Assembly: GCA_016935315.1 (NCBI GenBank)
Contig: JAFGRD010000099.1
Span: forward strand, 1-64,000
Reading direction: 5' to 3'
DNA from: Pirellulales bacterium
GTDB taxonomy: Bacteria; Planctomycetota; Planctomycetia; Pirellulales; Thermoguttaceae
DNA length: 64,000 nt
The notes beneath the pieces were generated by a model that did no database searches, was not told the origin of the DNA, and saw nothing but the letters and a program-made list of their open reading frames with translations. The translations under genes and the position numbers were made by a program. Below are positions 17,492-26,751 of this stretch, in pieces; the first letter of the stretch is position 1, and each line of letters begins with the position of its first letter.

Positions 17492-19282
17492 ATGGGAGAA
17501 ACGGATAGGACCAAGTCGAACGATTCTCCGGACATCGATCCGCTGGGGCAAGCGTCTTGGTGGGCGCGTTTTTCCGATCCGACATCACCATCTTTCAACG
17601 AGATTCAGAATCTGGTTGACACGCTCCAAGATCAGCACCGCCGGGCGATCCACCTCTTGCGGGAAAGTGAAGCCCGGTTCCGGGTGCTGTACGAACAGGC
17701 CCCGCTTGGCTACCAGTCGCTCGACGCAACGGGATGCCTCCTCGATGTGAACCAGGCCTGGCTCGACCTGCTCGGGTACTCGGACAAGCGGGACGTAGTC
17801 GGACGATGGTTTGGCGACTTCCTGGCTCCCGGCCAACAAGCGCTCTTTCGGGAGCGGTTTCCCCGGTTCAAGGAGGTGGGTGAGGTCCGCGGCACCGAGT
17901 TCACCATGGTCTGCAAGAACTCAACCTCCCTCTTGGTGGCGATCGACGGCAAGATCGCTCGCGATGATACGGGGTGCTTTCAGCGGACGCACTGCATTCT
18001 CCATGATGTCACGGAATGCAGGCGGACCGAGGAGGAGCTTCGGCAGGCGCGCCACGCGCTGGAGGAGCGGGTCGAGCAGCGCACGGCGGAGCTAAGCAGC
18101 GCGAATCAGGAACTCCGCAAGGAGATCGACCGGCGAAACGCCGTCGAAGCGGAGTTGCGGGAAGAGAAGGAACGATACCGGACGCTGGTCGAGACAATTC
18201 CACATGGGATCCAAGAGGTCGACGCGGAAGGAACGGTGACGTTTGCCAACTCGGCATGCCGCCGGATTTCGGGGCGTTCCGCCCAGGAATTCCTCGGTGC
18301 CCGGATTTGGGAGGTCTTTGGCTCGGAAGATGACAGGGTAAAGCCCGCCGCGTATTTTCGAGCGGTCCTTGCCGACCAACCATGCCCGACTCCCTATTTC
18401 GGCTGCGTCTGCACGCAGCAGGGAGAGCAGAGCGTCGTCCGAGTGGACTGGGACTACAAGCGGGATCACTCGGGAAGGGTGGCGGGGCTGGTGGCTGTGG
18501 TCACCGACATCAGCCAGCAGCGGCATGCGGAGGAGCAGGCCCAGCGCCGGCTGGATCAACTCGCCCACGTCGACCGACTCGTGACGATGGGACAAGTGGT
18601 CAGTGGCCTGGCACACGAGCTGAATCAGCCGCTCAGCGCGATTGCCAACTACGCGCGGGCGTGCCGCCATATGCTCGCCGACCTGGAGCAAGCGAATTCT
18701 CGCGAAATGCTCGACGCCGCCGAACAAATTGCCGAACAGGCCCATCGGGCAGGGGCGATCGTCCAGCATCTACGGGGTTTCGTTCGGCGGGCCGATTCCC
18801 ATCGCCAAGCGATCAGCCTCGACGATCTGGCCCGCGAGGCAGCGTCCCTGCTCGAAGTGGAAATGCGGCTGCACGATGTAGAGCTCGAATTGGCCTTGCA
18901 CGGCTCGCTGCCGGAGGTGAAGGTCGACCGGATTCAGATCGAGCAGGTCTTCATCAACCTGATGCACAATGCCGTGGAGGCCACGCTGAGCGTGCCGAAA
19001 GGGCATCGCCGGGTGACCATCCGGACGTCGGCCCCGGATCCGAATGCCGTCGAGGTGGCCGTCGAGGATACCGGAAGAGGCATCGGAGATCAGAACTCAG
19101 AGCAATGGTTTCAGCCGTTCTACACGACCAGGGCGGAAGGGCTGGGGCTGGGTCTGGCGATCAGTCGTTCGATTGTCGAGTCGCACGGCGGCTGGCTGAA
19201 GGCCGTGCCGAACGCCGATCGCGGAACCACGTGCCGGTTTGCCTTGCCGGTGCAAGGTCACAGTACAGGAGGCCAAGCGTGA
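17492..19282 (+). CDS. PAS-domain sensor histidine kinase, FixL/NodV-type
   Basis: Soluble-looking 596-residue kinase. Two PAS domains (about 55-175 and 230-345) are separated by a coiled coil (ARHALEERVEQRTAELSSAN). The phosphoacceptor His is residue 375 in GLAHELNQPLSAIANYARA, followed by the N-box FINLMHNAVEA, G1 EDTGRGIG and G2 GLGLGLAISRSIVESHGG. The HELNQPL H-box is the type seen in FixL, NodV and TodS kinases. I see no transmembrane helix and no evident heme-binding His in the PAS domains, so oxygen sensing is not supported. Start 17492 has GAGGAG upstream. The stop overlaps the regulator's GTG start by four bases (GTGA). Confidence 0.9.
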   Translation: MGETDRTKSNDSPDIDPLGQASWWARFSDPTSPSFNEIQNLVDTLQDQHRRAIHLLRESEARFRVLYEQAPLGYQSLDATGCLLDVNQAWLDLLGYSDKRDVVGRWFGDFLAPGQQALFRERFPRFKEVGEVRGTEFTMVCKNSTSLLVAIDGKIARDDTGCFQRTHCILHDVTECRRTEEELRQARHALEERVEQRTAELSSANQELRKEIDRRNAVEAELREEKERYRTLVETIPHGIQEVDAEGTVTFANSACRRISGRSAQEFLGARIWEVFGSEDDRVKPAAYFRAVLADQPCPTPYFGCVCTQQGEQSVVRVDWDYKRDHSGRVAGLVAVVTDISQQRHAEEQAQRRLDQLAHVDRLVTMGQVVSGLAHELNQPLSAIANYARACRHMLADLEQANSREMLDAAEQIAEQAHRAGAIVQHLRGFVRRADSHRQAISLDDLAREAASLLEVEMRLHDVELELALHGSLPEVKVDRIQIEQVFINLMHNAVEATLSVPKGHRRVTIRTSAPDPNAVEVAVEDTGRGIGDQNSEQWFQPFYTTRAEGLGLGLAISRSIVESHGGWLKAVPNADRGTTCRFALPVQGHSTGGQA

Positions 19283-19881
19283 ACGAGGAACAGACGGTTT
19301 TCTTGGTGGACGACGATCCGGCCGTGCTCCGGTCGCTGAGCGCGCTGGTCAAAGTCGTGTTTCCCCGGGTGGAGAAGTACGAGTCGGCGGCCGCTTTTCT
19401 CCAAGCCTATACGCCCGGCCGGCCCGGGTGCCTGGTGCTCGACGTGGCGATGCCGGGAATGAGCGGCCTGGAGTTGCAGCGCAAGCTCGCCGACGACCAC
19501 GTCGACTTGCCGGTGATTTTCATCACCGGCCACGGCAACGTGCAGATGGCGGTCGGGGCGATGCGGGCCGGGGCCGTCAACTTCCTGGAAAAGCCGTTCC
19601 GCGAACAGGAGTTGTGGGACAACATCCGCACAGCTCTGGATTTGGACGCGCGGAATCGTGGCCGTCAATCCCGGCGCCGCCTGGCCGAACAGTGCATGGC
19701 CCAATTAACCTCCACCGAACGCCGTGTTCTCGACCTGATCCTGGAAGGCAAGATCAACAAGGAGATCGCGGCCGAGTTGCAGGTGAGCTTGCGCACCGTC
19801 GAAGACCGCCGGGCGAGGGTAATGAAGAAGATGGGAGCCGGCTCACTGGCCGAACTGATCCAACTCGCCCTGGCCCGCTGA
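19279..19881 (+). CDS. LuxR/FixJ-family response regulator
   Basis: A 200-residue transcription regulator paired with the upstream kinase. The receiver domain (1-120) has the acidic pocket VDDD (11-13), the phosphorylation site Asp55 in LDVAMPGMSG and Lys105 in LEKPF. The C-terminal LuxR-type helix-turn-helix reads LTSTERRVLDLILEGKINKE with recognition helix SLRTVEDRRARVMKKMGA. The TVEDRRARVMKK form is the FixJ/NodW/TtrR subgroup. The GTG start has GGAGG six bases upstream and lies inside the kinase stop, so the two are translationally coupled. Target genes are unknown. Confidence 0.92.
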   Translation: MNEEQTVFLVDDDPAVLRSLSALVKVVFPRVEKYESAAAFLQAYTPGRPGCLVLDVAMPGMSGLELQRKLADDHVDLPVIFITGHGNVQMAVGAMRAGAVNFLEKPFREQELWDNIRTALDLDARNRGRQSRRRLAEQCMAQLTSTERRVLDLILEGKINKEIAAELQVSLRTVEDRRARVMKKMGAGSLAELIQLALAR

Positions 19882-19922
19882 AACGTCTTACAATGCCCCC
19901 TCCTTGCGGCCCCCACTCGGGC

Positions 19923-20990
19923 TCAGCCGCCTTCTTGCGGCATTGAGAGCACTTGGGCGATCCGCTCCCGGGTCACCGGTTGGATGATCCCACGTTCGCA
20001 GATGATCGCCGCCATCCGGTCTGCCGGGGTCACGTCGAACGCCGGGTTGTAGACGTGGATACCCTCCGGCGCCGTGCGGCAACCGAAGCCGTGGGTGATT
20101 TCGCGGGGGTCACGCTGTTCGATCGGGATTCCCTCGCCGCTGGGAAGCGACAGATCGAACGTGCTGGTGGGAGCGGCCACGTAGAAAGGGATCTGGTGGG
20201 CGGCTGCCAGCAGGGCCACGCCGTACGTGCCGATCTTGTTGGCCACGTCACCGTTTGCGGCGATACGGTCGGCCCCGGTGACCACCGCCTGAATCCGACC
20301 CTCTCGCATGACCGCGGCGGCCATCGAATCGCAAATCAGCGTTACGTCAATTCCCCGCTGCTGCAGCTCCCAAGCGGTCAGCCGAGCACCTTGCAGGAGG
20401 GGGCGTGTCTCGTCGGCAAAGACATGCAGGTTCTTACCCGACTCGGCGGCGGCGAATATCACGGCCAGCGCCGTGCCGTAATCGGCCGTGGCTAACCCGC
20501 CGGCGTTACAGTGTGTGAGCACGCCCTGGCCGTCTGCCAGCAACCCGGCCCCATGGCGTCCGATGGCCCGGCAGATCTTGCGGTCTTCCTCGTGGATGGC
20601 TCGGGCTTCGGCCAAGAGCCGCTCGGCGAGATCAGTTGAGGCCTGGCCGCGAACCGCGGGCGCCGCGCGTTTCATCCGCTCCAATGCCCAGAAGAGGTTC
20701 ACGGCGGTGGGCCGGCTGGAGGCCAAATACTCGGTGACTTCGTCGAGTCGAGCGAATCGAGTCGCTTCGTCGGCGTCGCGAGCGGTTTGCAGTCCGACGC
20801 ACACCCCGTAGGCCGCGGCAATGCCGATGGCCGGCGCGCCCCGCACGCGAAGCATCTTGATCGCCTCCCAGACGCTTTCAACAGTCCGGCAATCGATTTC
20901 GGCGAACTCGACCGGCAATCGGGTCTGATCGATCAGTCGCAGGCACCCGTCGACATCCCCCACCCATCGGAGCGTTTCCACATGCTTCAT
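19923..20990 (-). CDS. mtnA: S-methyl-5-thioribose-1-phosphate isomerase
   Basis: Methionine salvage enzyme that isomerises 5-methylthioribose-1-phosphate to 5-methylthioribulose-1-phosphate. The 355 residues match MtnA: MLRVRGAPAIGIAAAYG near the N-terminus, the catalytic cysteine in LTHCNAGGLATADYGTAL, and the catalytic aspartate in VTGADRIAANGDVANKIGTY. It is homologous to eIF2B-alpha-type proteins, but these motifs favour MtnA. The ATG overlaps the purE stop (ATGA). No other methionine-salvage gene is in the window. Confidence 0.94.
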   Translation of the reverse strand: MKHVETLRWVGDVDGCLRLIDQTRLPVEFAEIDCRTVESVWEAIKMLRVRGAPAIGIAAAYGVCVGLQTARDADEATRFARLDEVTEYLASSRPTAVNLFWALERMKRAAPAVRGQASTDLAERLLAEARAIHEEDRKICRAIGRHGAGLLADGQGVLTHCNAGGLATADYGTALAVIFAAAESGKNLHVFADETRPLLQGARLTAWELQQRGIDVTLICDSMAAAVMREGRIQAVVTGADRIAANGDVANKIGTYGVALLAAAHQIPFYVAAPTSTFDLSLPSGEGIPIEQRDPREITHGFGCRTAPEGIHVYNPAFDVTPADRMAAIICERGIIQPVTRERIAQVLSMPQEGG

Positions 20991-21511
20991 GACTTATCTT
21001 GTGCCAGCATCTTCTGCAGCGCGGCGTCCTTTGCGATGACTTTCTCAACCAGTTCCTGCTTGAACACGACCAGCTTCTCCTGGAGGCCCTTGTCGGACAA
21101 CGCGAGGATCTTGACGGCGTGCAAACCGGCGTTTCGGGCGCCGCCGGAACCAAGCCCCACGGCAGCCACCGGGACGTCGCCGGGCATCTGGACGATGGAC
21201 AAGAGGGAATCGAGCCCGCCTTGGACATCGGTCGGCACGGGAATGCCAATCACGGGCAACGTCGTATGGGAAGCGACCACCCCGGCCAGGTGCGCAGCCC
21301 CGCCAGCGGCCGCAATGATCACCTTCAGGCCCCGGGCCGCAGCCATCGTGGCGTACTGACGGACATTTTCCGGTGTGCGATGGGCACTCATGACCCGGAT
21401 CTCGTACAGTACACCAAACTGATCCAGGGCCGCGGCCACGGCCTTGATTTTGGGCCAGTCGCTGTCGCTGCCCATCAGGACCCCCACCATGGGGGCGCTC
21501 TTTTCCGGCAT
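20987..21511 (-). CDS. purE: N5-carboxyaminoimidazole ribonucleotide mutase
   Basis: Class I PurE, which converts N5-CAIR to CAIR in purine synthesis. About 174 residues. Signature segments are GVLMGSDSDWP at the N-terminus, the catalytic His loop VMSAHRTPENV, the AAAGGAAHLAGVVASHT phosphate-binding region and PVPTDVQGGLDSLLSIVQMP. I start at 21511 with GGAGA eight bases upstream; an in-frame ATG 45 bases earlier is less likely. It lies 41 bases after ald and overlaps mtnA, so the three are probably co-transcribed. No purK is visible here. Confidence 0.95.
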   Translation of the reverse strand: MPEKSAPMVGVLMGSDSDWPKIKAVAAALDQFGVLYEIRVMSAHRTPENVRQYATMAAARGLKVIIAAAGGAAHLAGVVASHTTLPVIGIPVPTDVQGGLDSLLSIVQMPGDVPVAAVGLGSGGARNAGLHAVKILALSDKGLQEKLVVFKQELVEKVIAKDAALQKMLAQDKS

Positions 21512-21552
21512 GATTCGATCTCCGTGCAATGGCAGATGGTCTGCCGGGTCGG

Positions 21553-22662
21553 TCAAACGCGAAACCGACTGTTGTACGGCAATCCGAAGGTCTCTGCAAC
21601 CGCCCGGTTGGTCACTTCACCCCGGTGGATATTGACGGCCCGGGCGATCGGTGGCCGTGTTTCTGCGGCCGCCGTCAGGCCGCGATTGGCGATATCCAGC
21701 ACCCAGGGCAAGGTGACGTTGCACAGCGCAAAGGTGCTCGTGCGCCCCACCGCCCCCGGTATGTTCGCCACGCAGTAGTGGACCACGTGGTCGACGATAA
21801 AGGTGGGATTGCTGTGGGTGGTGGGCCGACTAGTGGCCACGCAGCCGCCCTGGTCGATGGCCACGTCGATGATGACACTGCCCGGCTTCATCAATCGCAG
21901 GTCGCTCTGTTCGATCAATCGCGGCGCCTTGGCGCCGGGAACCAACACGGCGCCAATCACCAGATCGGCATAGCGGAGGCAGTGGCGGATGGTGTGCCGG
22001 TCGCTGAACAGGGCGGTGACGTTTGCGGGCATGACGTCGTCGAGGTAGCGGAGGCGATCCATATCCACGTCGAGCACACTGACGTGGGCCCCGAAACCGG
22101 CGGCCACCCTGGCGGCATTGGCCCCAACCACGCCGCCGCCGAGGATCGTGATGTGGGCCGGTTCGACGCCCGGCACCCCACCGAGCAGAATGCCGCGACC
22201 CATTTGGGGGCGTTCGAGGTATTTGGCCCCCTCCTGGATGCTCATGCGCCCGGCAACTTCGCTCATGGGAGTCAACAGCGGAAGGCGTCCACGGTCGTCC
22301 TCGAGCGTTTCGTAGGCTACGGCGATGCACCCGCAGCCAACAACGTCTTCGGTGAGTTGCCGGTCGGCGGCGAAGTGGAAATAGGTGAACACGATCTGGC
22401 CTTCGCGGAGCCGAGACCGCTCGTCCGGCTGGGGCTCTTTTACCTTGACAATCATGTCGGCCCGGCCGTACAATTCCTCTGGTTCGTTCAGCAATTCGGC
22501 TCCGTGTTGCCGGTATTCGCGGTCGGGCAGCCCGGAACCGAGCCCCGCGCCTGCCTCGATGAGAACGTGGTGTCCGGCGCCCATCAGTTCTTCGACACCG
22601 ACCGGCAGTAGCCCCACGCGATACTCGTCCTGTTTGGTTTCCCTTGGCACTCCCACGATCAT
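21553..22662 (-). CDS. ald: Alanine dehydrogenase
   Basis: NAD-dependent L-alanine dehydrogenase (alanine + NAD+ + H2O to pyruvate + NH4+ + NADH). The 369 residues follow the AlaDH/PNT family: MIVGVPRETKQDEYRVGL at the start, substrate lysine in IVKVKEP, substrate histidine in TYFHFAAD, and the Rossmann turn ILGGGVVGANAARVAAGFGA followed by VLDVD. The ending resembles alanine dehydrogenases rather than transhydrogenase alpha subunits, and no pnt beta gene follows. It lies 109 bases downstream of der on the same strand. Confidence 0.94.
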   Translation of the reverse strand: MIVGVPRETKQDEYRVGLLPVGVEELMGAGHHVLIEAGAGLGSGLPDREYRQHGAELLNEPEELYGRADMIVKVKEPQPDERSRLREGQIVFTYFHFAADRQLTEDVVGCGCIAVAYETLEDDRGRLPLLTPMSEVAGRMSIQEGAKYLERPQMGRGILLGGVPGVEPAHITILGGGVVGANAARVAAGFGAHVSVLDVDMDRLRYLDDVMPANVTALFSDRHTIRHCLRYADLVIGAVLVPGAKAPRLIEQSDLRLMKPGSVIIDVAIDQGGCVATSRPTTHSNPTFIVDHVVHYCVANIPGAVGRTSTFALCNVTLPWVLDIANRGLTAAAETRPPIARAVNIHRGEVTNRAVAETFGLPYNSRFRV

Positions 22663-22771
22663 CGGCTGCTCCTTGTCGGGCTGCGCCCAGTCGACGGGAC
22701 AACAGGTTGGGGACCAATACTATCCGCACCGGGAGCAAACGGGAAGGGAAAAAACCGGCGACGTCACACCG

Positions 22772-24130
22772 CTACTTCTCCGGCTTCGTGTTGATTTCAT
22801 CGCGATGGTCGACGCTGGTGCGCTTGCGCAAGTAGAGCTTGATAGGCACCTCGCCGAAGTCCAGGCGATCGCGGAAGACACCCAGCAGGTATCGCTGGTA
22901 TTGGGTCGAAAGGGCCTGCGGGTTGTTGCAGAAGAGGACGATGGTCGGCGGCCGGTCGGCGACTTGGGCGGCGTAGTAGATTTTCGGGCGGCGATTGCGA
23001 TGCAGCGGGGGTGGGTTGTGGTCCAGCGCCGCCCGAACCAGCTTGTTCAACCGAGCCGTGGAAATCCGGCTCCGCGATTGCTTGTACAGCATTTGGGAGT
23101 GATTCAACAGCGCCTTGACGTTCTTGCCCGTTTGGCCGGTGATGAACGCGATCGGCACGTGCCACATCGTCCGGAACGTGTCGCGCAGATAGGCAACCCA
23201 CTTGTCCGTCGGCATGGAGCCCACCAAGAGGTCCCACTTGTTGACGACGAAGATGCAGGGCTTGTATTCTCGGGCGATGTAGTCGCACAACTGCTTCTCG
23301 ACCTTACTGATTCGCTGGGTGGCGTCGAAGAACAGCAGCACGACGTCGGCCCGGCGGATGCTCCGGTGAGCGCGGTGGGTGCTGTAGAAGTCGACGTCGG
23401 TCGAAACGCTTTTCGTGCGGCGGAAGCCGGGCGTGTCGATCGCGATGAACACCTGGCCATCGAGCTCAAAGCGGACGTCGATACTGTCGCGCGTGGTACC
23501 GGGCACTTCGCTGGTGATGATCCGTTCGGCCTGAACCAGCGTGTTGACCAGCGTGCTCTTGCCGGTATTCCGGCGTCCCACAATGGCCACTTTCATCTCC
23601 GGCTCTTCAAGCGCTCCCTCCTCCGCCTCCTCGATCTTCGGCAGACGCTCCTCGATGGCGTGGATCAACTCCTGCTTGCCGATGTTTTGCCTGGCACTGA
23701 CGGGGATCACCTTGCGACCGAAGCGATAGAACTCATCGGCTTCAGCAAGCAGGCCGTTGTGGTCCGTCTTGTTGGCCAGACACACCACCGGCACCGTGAC
23801 GTAGCGAAGCCGCTTGGCGACCTCCTGGTCCAAGGGCAAGACGCCTTCGCGCGTGTCGACGACGAAGAGGATCACGTGGGCCGAATCGATCGCCGTCTGA
23901 ATCTGTGTTTCGATGTGCTCGGTCAGATCGTCGCTGTCTTCGATGCCCATCCCGCCCGTGTCGACCAGCTCAGCAAAGCGATCGCCCAACTCGATCAGGT
24001 GCGTGACGCGATCGCGCGTGACCCCGGAGGTCGGATCCACGATGGCAATCCGCTTGCCGACGAGCCAGTTGAAGACGCTCGACTTGCCGACGTTTGGCCG
24101 GCCGACGATGACAACTTGTGGGACTCCCAT
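22772..24130 (-). CDS. der: Ribosome-associated GTPase Der (EngA)
   Basis: Essential 50S-assembly GTPase of 452 residues with two tandem G domains and a C-terminal KH-like domain. G domain 1 has GRPNVGKS, DTGGMG and NKTD; G domain 2 has GRRNTGKS, DTPGFR and NKWD. The KH-like end contains PPLHRNRRPKIYYAAQVADR, the usual Der signature. I start at 24130, where MGVPQVVIVG gives the canonical N-terminus; only a weak GAGAG stands upstream. A longer in-frame reading to 24337 would add 69 residues without similarity and is rejected. Confidence 0.95.
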   Translation of the reverse strand: MGVPQVVIVGRPNVGKSSVFNWLVGKRIAIVDPTSGVTRDRVTHLIELGDRFAELVDTGGMGIEDSDDLTEHIETQIQTAIDSAHVILFVVDTREGVLPLDQEVAKRLRYVTVPVVCLANKTDHNGLLAEADEFYRFGRKVIPVSARQNIGKQELIHAIEERLPKIEEAEEGALEEPEMKVAIVGRRNTGKSTLVNTLVQAERIITSEVPGTTRDSIDVRFELDGQVFIAIDTPGFRRTKSVSTDVDFYSTHRAHRSIRRADVVLLFFDATQRISKVEKQLCDYIAREYKPCIFVVNKWDLLVGSMPTDKWVAYLRDTFRTMWHVPIAFITGQTGKNVKALLNHSQMLYKQSRSRISTARLNKLVRAALDHNPPPLHRNRRPKIYYAAQVADRPPTIVLFCNNPQALSTQYQRYLLGVFRDRLDFGEVPIKLYLRKRTSVDHRDEINTKPEK

Positions 24131-24505
24131 CGATTCTCTCGCCCGAGTCAACTCATTGCCCCCTACCGGCCGACGGTTGCCGACTCGGGGACTTACTCTC
24201 CACTGTCCATGATAGCTCTCCACCGTCCATGATAGTTGGTTTGATACGCGGCGGCCAGTCGTCCCAAATCCTGCCGACAGGGGGGCACTGCCGGGGCTGG
24301 TCTTTCCCCCAGCGAAACACGCACGCTGGCACCTCATTACTTCGGCCGGTCGTCAACTCGTCTGGGCGGCGTTCCTGATGACCGAGAAAGCCCGACGCCC
24401 CCTTTTTCTTCAACCCCTGGACCCTATACTGGGTGTCGGAAACCGAAGGCAAGATGCCGCTCGTCAGGCCATCCCAATCCTCCAAGCAACACTTCAGGAG
24501 TGGTA
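24131..24505. other. Divergent intergenic region der / uracil-DNA glycosylase
   Basis: No credible gene in 375 bases. It holds a 2 x 20-base tandem repeat (24196-24235) and a TATACT (24425-24430) about 75 bases before the glycosylase start, without a good -35. Confidence 0.4.
24196..24235. repeat. Tandem repeat, 2 x 20 bases
   Basis: CTCTCCACTGTCCATGATAG is followed directly by a copy differing at one base. It lies in the der upstream region. Confidence 0.75.
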
Positions 24506-25282
24506 ATGGTTCAGAAAGGCCCGCAGTCCGAAGGGCGAATCGCGCGGACCGTCCTGCAGAAGCTTGAGAGTCTCCATCGGGCGGGGGTCAGCCACATGGG
24601 TAAGGTGCCCTTGCGGGCCGAAACGCCGCCGGCAGACATGGCGGCCGTGGCGCAGTCACCAGATGACGATCGGGCAGCGGCGTTGGCTGCCGGCACGCAT
24701 GCACCTGGCGACGATCAAGCAGCCGCCTTGGCTGCCGTGCAACGGGAGGTGGCGGCGTGTGTTCGATGTGCCGAGTTGGCCCGCACACGAAAACAAACCG
24801 TCTTTGGGGCCGGCAATCCCCTCGCACGGCTGGTTTTTCTCGGAGAAGCCCCGGGGGCCGACGAAGACCGCCAGGGAGAACCGTTTGTCGGTCGGGCCGG
24901 GAAGCTGTTGACCGACATGATCGAAAAGGGCATGAAGCTGAAGCGGCGGGACGTGTACATCATGAACATCCTCCGCTGCCGGCCGCCGGGCAACCGCAAC
25001 CCGTTGCCGGTCGAGGCCGCCGCCTGCCGCCAGTTCCTCGATCGCCAATTGGCTGTTATCCAACCGGAGTTCATCTGCTGTCTTGGGGCGGTGGCGGCCC
25101 AGAACCTCCTACAAACCACCACCTCGATCGGCCGGCTCCGCGGACATTTTCACGATTATCAGGGCATCAAGGTCCTTTGCACCTATCACCCGGCCTATCT
25201 GCTGAGGAACCCGTCGGCGAAACGGCCCACGTGGGACGACCTGCGACTGTTGATGGAAGAGATGGGCCTGAGAGTGCCGTGA
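24506..25282 (+). CDS. Uracil-DNA glycosylase, family 4 (Fe-S)
   Basis: Iron-sulfur uracil-DNA glycosylase that starts base-excision repair of deaminated cytosine. 258 residues. Motif A is [20 protein letters not shown] (about 113-132), motif B is [13 protein letters not shown] near the C-terminus, and four cysteines at 85, 88, 158 and 174 fit the [4Fe-4S] ligands. An N-terminal extension of about 75 residues has a small internal duplication ([10 protein letters not shown] / DDQAAALAA) and is probably disordered. Start 24506 has GGAG five bases upstream. The stop overlaps the next ATG by one base (TGATG), so translation is probably coupled. Confidence 0.92.
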   Translation: MVQKGPQSEGRIARTVLQKLESLHRAGVSHMGKVPLRAETPPADMAAVAQSPDDDRAAALAAGTHAPGDDQAAALAAVQREVAACVRCAELARTRKQTVFGAGNPLARLVFLGEAPGADEDRQGEPFVGRAGKLLTDMIEKGMKLKRRDVYIMNILRCRPPGNRNPLPVEAAACRQFLDRQLAVIQPEFICCLGAVAAQNLLQTTTSIGRLRGHFHDYQGIKVLCTYHPAYLLRNPSAKRPTWDDLRLLMEEMGLRVP

Positions 25283-26712
25283 TGACTGCAGAACGTTTCA
25301 AGTGCTATTTGGTCACCAGGGACCATTCCGGCAAGGTCTCCGCCGGAATCGCCGAGAAATCGCTGGACGATCTGCCCGAGGGCGAAGTGCTCGTCCGCGT
25401 GGCCTACTCGTCGCTGAACTACAAAGACGCCTTGGCGGCCGAGGGCCATCCGGGCGTGGCCCGGGTCTTTCCGCACGTCCCGGGCGTCGATCTGGCCGGT
25501 GTGGTGGCTTCCAGCGGTGTCTATGAATGGGTCGAAGGGGATCGGGTCCTGGCGACCGGCTTCGACTTGGGGGCGAGCCGCTGGGGCGGCTATGCCGAGT
25601 ACACGCGCGTGCCCCAGGATTGGATTGTGCCGCTGCCGGAAGGGCTCACGCTCCGCGAGAGCATGATCCTGGGGACCGCCGGCTTCACCGCCGGATTGTG
25701 CGTCGACGCCCTGCAGAAGCACGACGTCTCGCCCGAAAACGGCGAGATCGTCGTGACCGGGGCCAGCGGCGGCGTGGGCAGCATGGCCGTGGCGATCCTT
25801 GCCAAGCTGGGCTACCACGTGGCAGCCGTTACGGGAAAGGAAACTGCCCACGAGTATCTCCAAGGGCTGGGGGCCGAACGGATCCTCGACCGCGGAGAGG
25901 TCGACGACCGCAGCGGCCGTCCGATGTTGCACGGCCGATGGGCCGGCGCGGTCGATACGGTCGGTGGAAACATCCTCACCACGATCCTGAGATCCACGCG
26001 ACACGACGGATGTGTCGCGGCCTGCGGACTGACGGCCGGAGACGGTTTGACGATGACCGTCTACCCGTTCATCCTGCGCGGCCTTTCGCTGGCGGGCATC
26101 GACGCGGCCTGGGGCCCCGTGCCCTTGCGTCACGAGATTTGGAGGCGGCTGGCCGGCCCGTGGAAACCGCGCCGACTTGAGCGAATGGCCCAGCGGACCG
26201 ATCTCTCGGGCTTGCCCGAAAAAATCAGGGAGATTCGAGCCGGCAAGATCACCGGGCGCGTAGTTGTCGAGATTGGCGGGGAGCCTCACGGACGATCGCC
26301 GATGCACGAAATCTTCGAGCACACGGCCGACTTGGGGCTGCGTATCCGTGCGGACGACCTGGACGGGCTCTTTGCAGAGGCTGCCCGGGCGATGTTCTCG
26401 GCCATCGTCACTAACCTCGGCCAGGTGCACCCCCGTCAGACGGTCAGCCTCCAACTCGAAGGCGACCGGCACGACGAGTTGCTCCGCGACTGGCTGGGCG
26501 AGTTGCTCTACGCCTTCCACGCCGATCATATGCTCTTCTGCGAGTTTGAGGTTCGCCTGACCGACACCGGTCTGACGGCAACCGCCCGGGGCGAGTCGAT
26601 CGACACCGGCCGCCACGAAATCGACGCCGAATTGAAAGCCGTGACCTATCACGGTCTGAAGCTGCAGCGGGAGGGCGAGGGCTGGCTGGCGGAAGTGATT
26701 GTGGACATCTGA
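25282..26712 (+). CDS. YhdH/AcuI-type quinone oxidoreductase fused to archease
   Basis: A single 476-residue frame holds two whole families. Residues 1-335 are a zinc-free medium-chain reductase of the YhdH/YhfP (acrylyl-CoA reductase AcuI) group: SSLNYKDALAAEGHPGV, the nucleotide-binding VVTGASGGVGSMAVAILAKL, and LAGIDAAWGP. Residues 341-476 are a full archease: MHEIFEHTADLGLRIRADDL, DWLGELLYAFHADHMLFCEF, ELKAVTYHGLKLQ and the terminal acidic DI. Archease normally activates the RtcB RNA ligase. No stop separates the halves, and the archease Met (26302) has no strong SD, so a genuine fusion is likely; a lost stop by sequencing error is the alternative. I know of no functional link between the two activities. 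Confidence 0.85.
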   Translation: MTAERFKCYLVTRDHSGKVSAGIAEKSLDDLPEGEVLVRVAYSSLNYKDALAAEGHPGVARVFPHVPGVDLAGVVASSGVYEWVEGDRVLATGFDLGASRWGGYAEYTRVPQDWIVPLPEGLTLRESMILGTAGFTAGLCVDALQKHDVSPENGEIVVTGASGGVGSMAVAILAKLGYHVAAVTGKETAHEYLQGLGAERILDRGEVDDRSGRPMLHGRWAGAVDTVGGNILTTILRSTRHDGCVAACGLTAGDGLTMTVYPFILRGLSLAGIDAAWGPVPLRHEIWRRLAGPWKPRRLERMAQRTDLSGLPEKIREIRAGKITGRVVVEIGGEPHGRSPMHEIFEHTADLGLRIRADDLDGLFAEAARAMFSAIVTNLGQVHPRQTVSLQLEGDRHDELLRDWLGELLYAFHADHMLFCEFEVRLTDTGLTATARGESIDTGRHEIDAELKAVTYHGLKLQREGEGWLAEVIVDI

Positions 26713-26751
26713 CTCCGGATTCTTCAGACGAATTTCAAGTTGTCACCCCCA

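Noticed and set aside
17492-19282. Heme-based oxygen sensor FixL
   Set aside because: The H-box is FixL-like, but I cannot place the heme-ligand His and its FG-loop context in either PAS domain.
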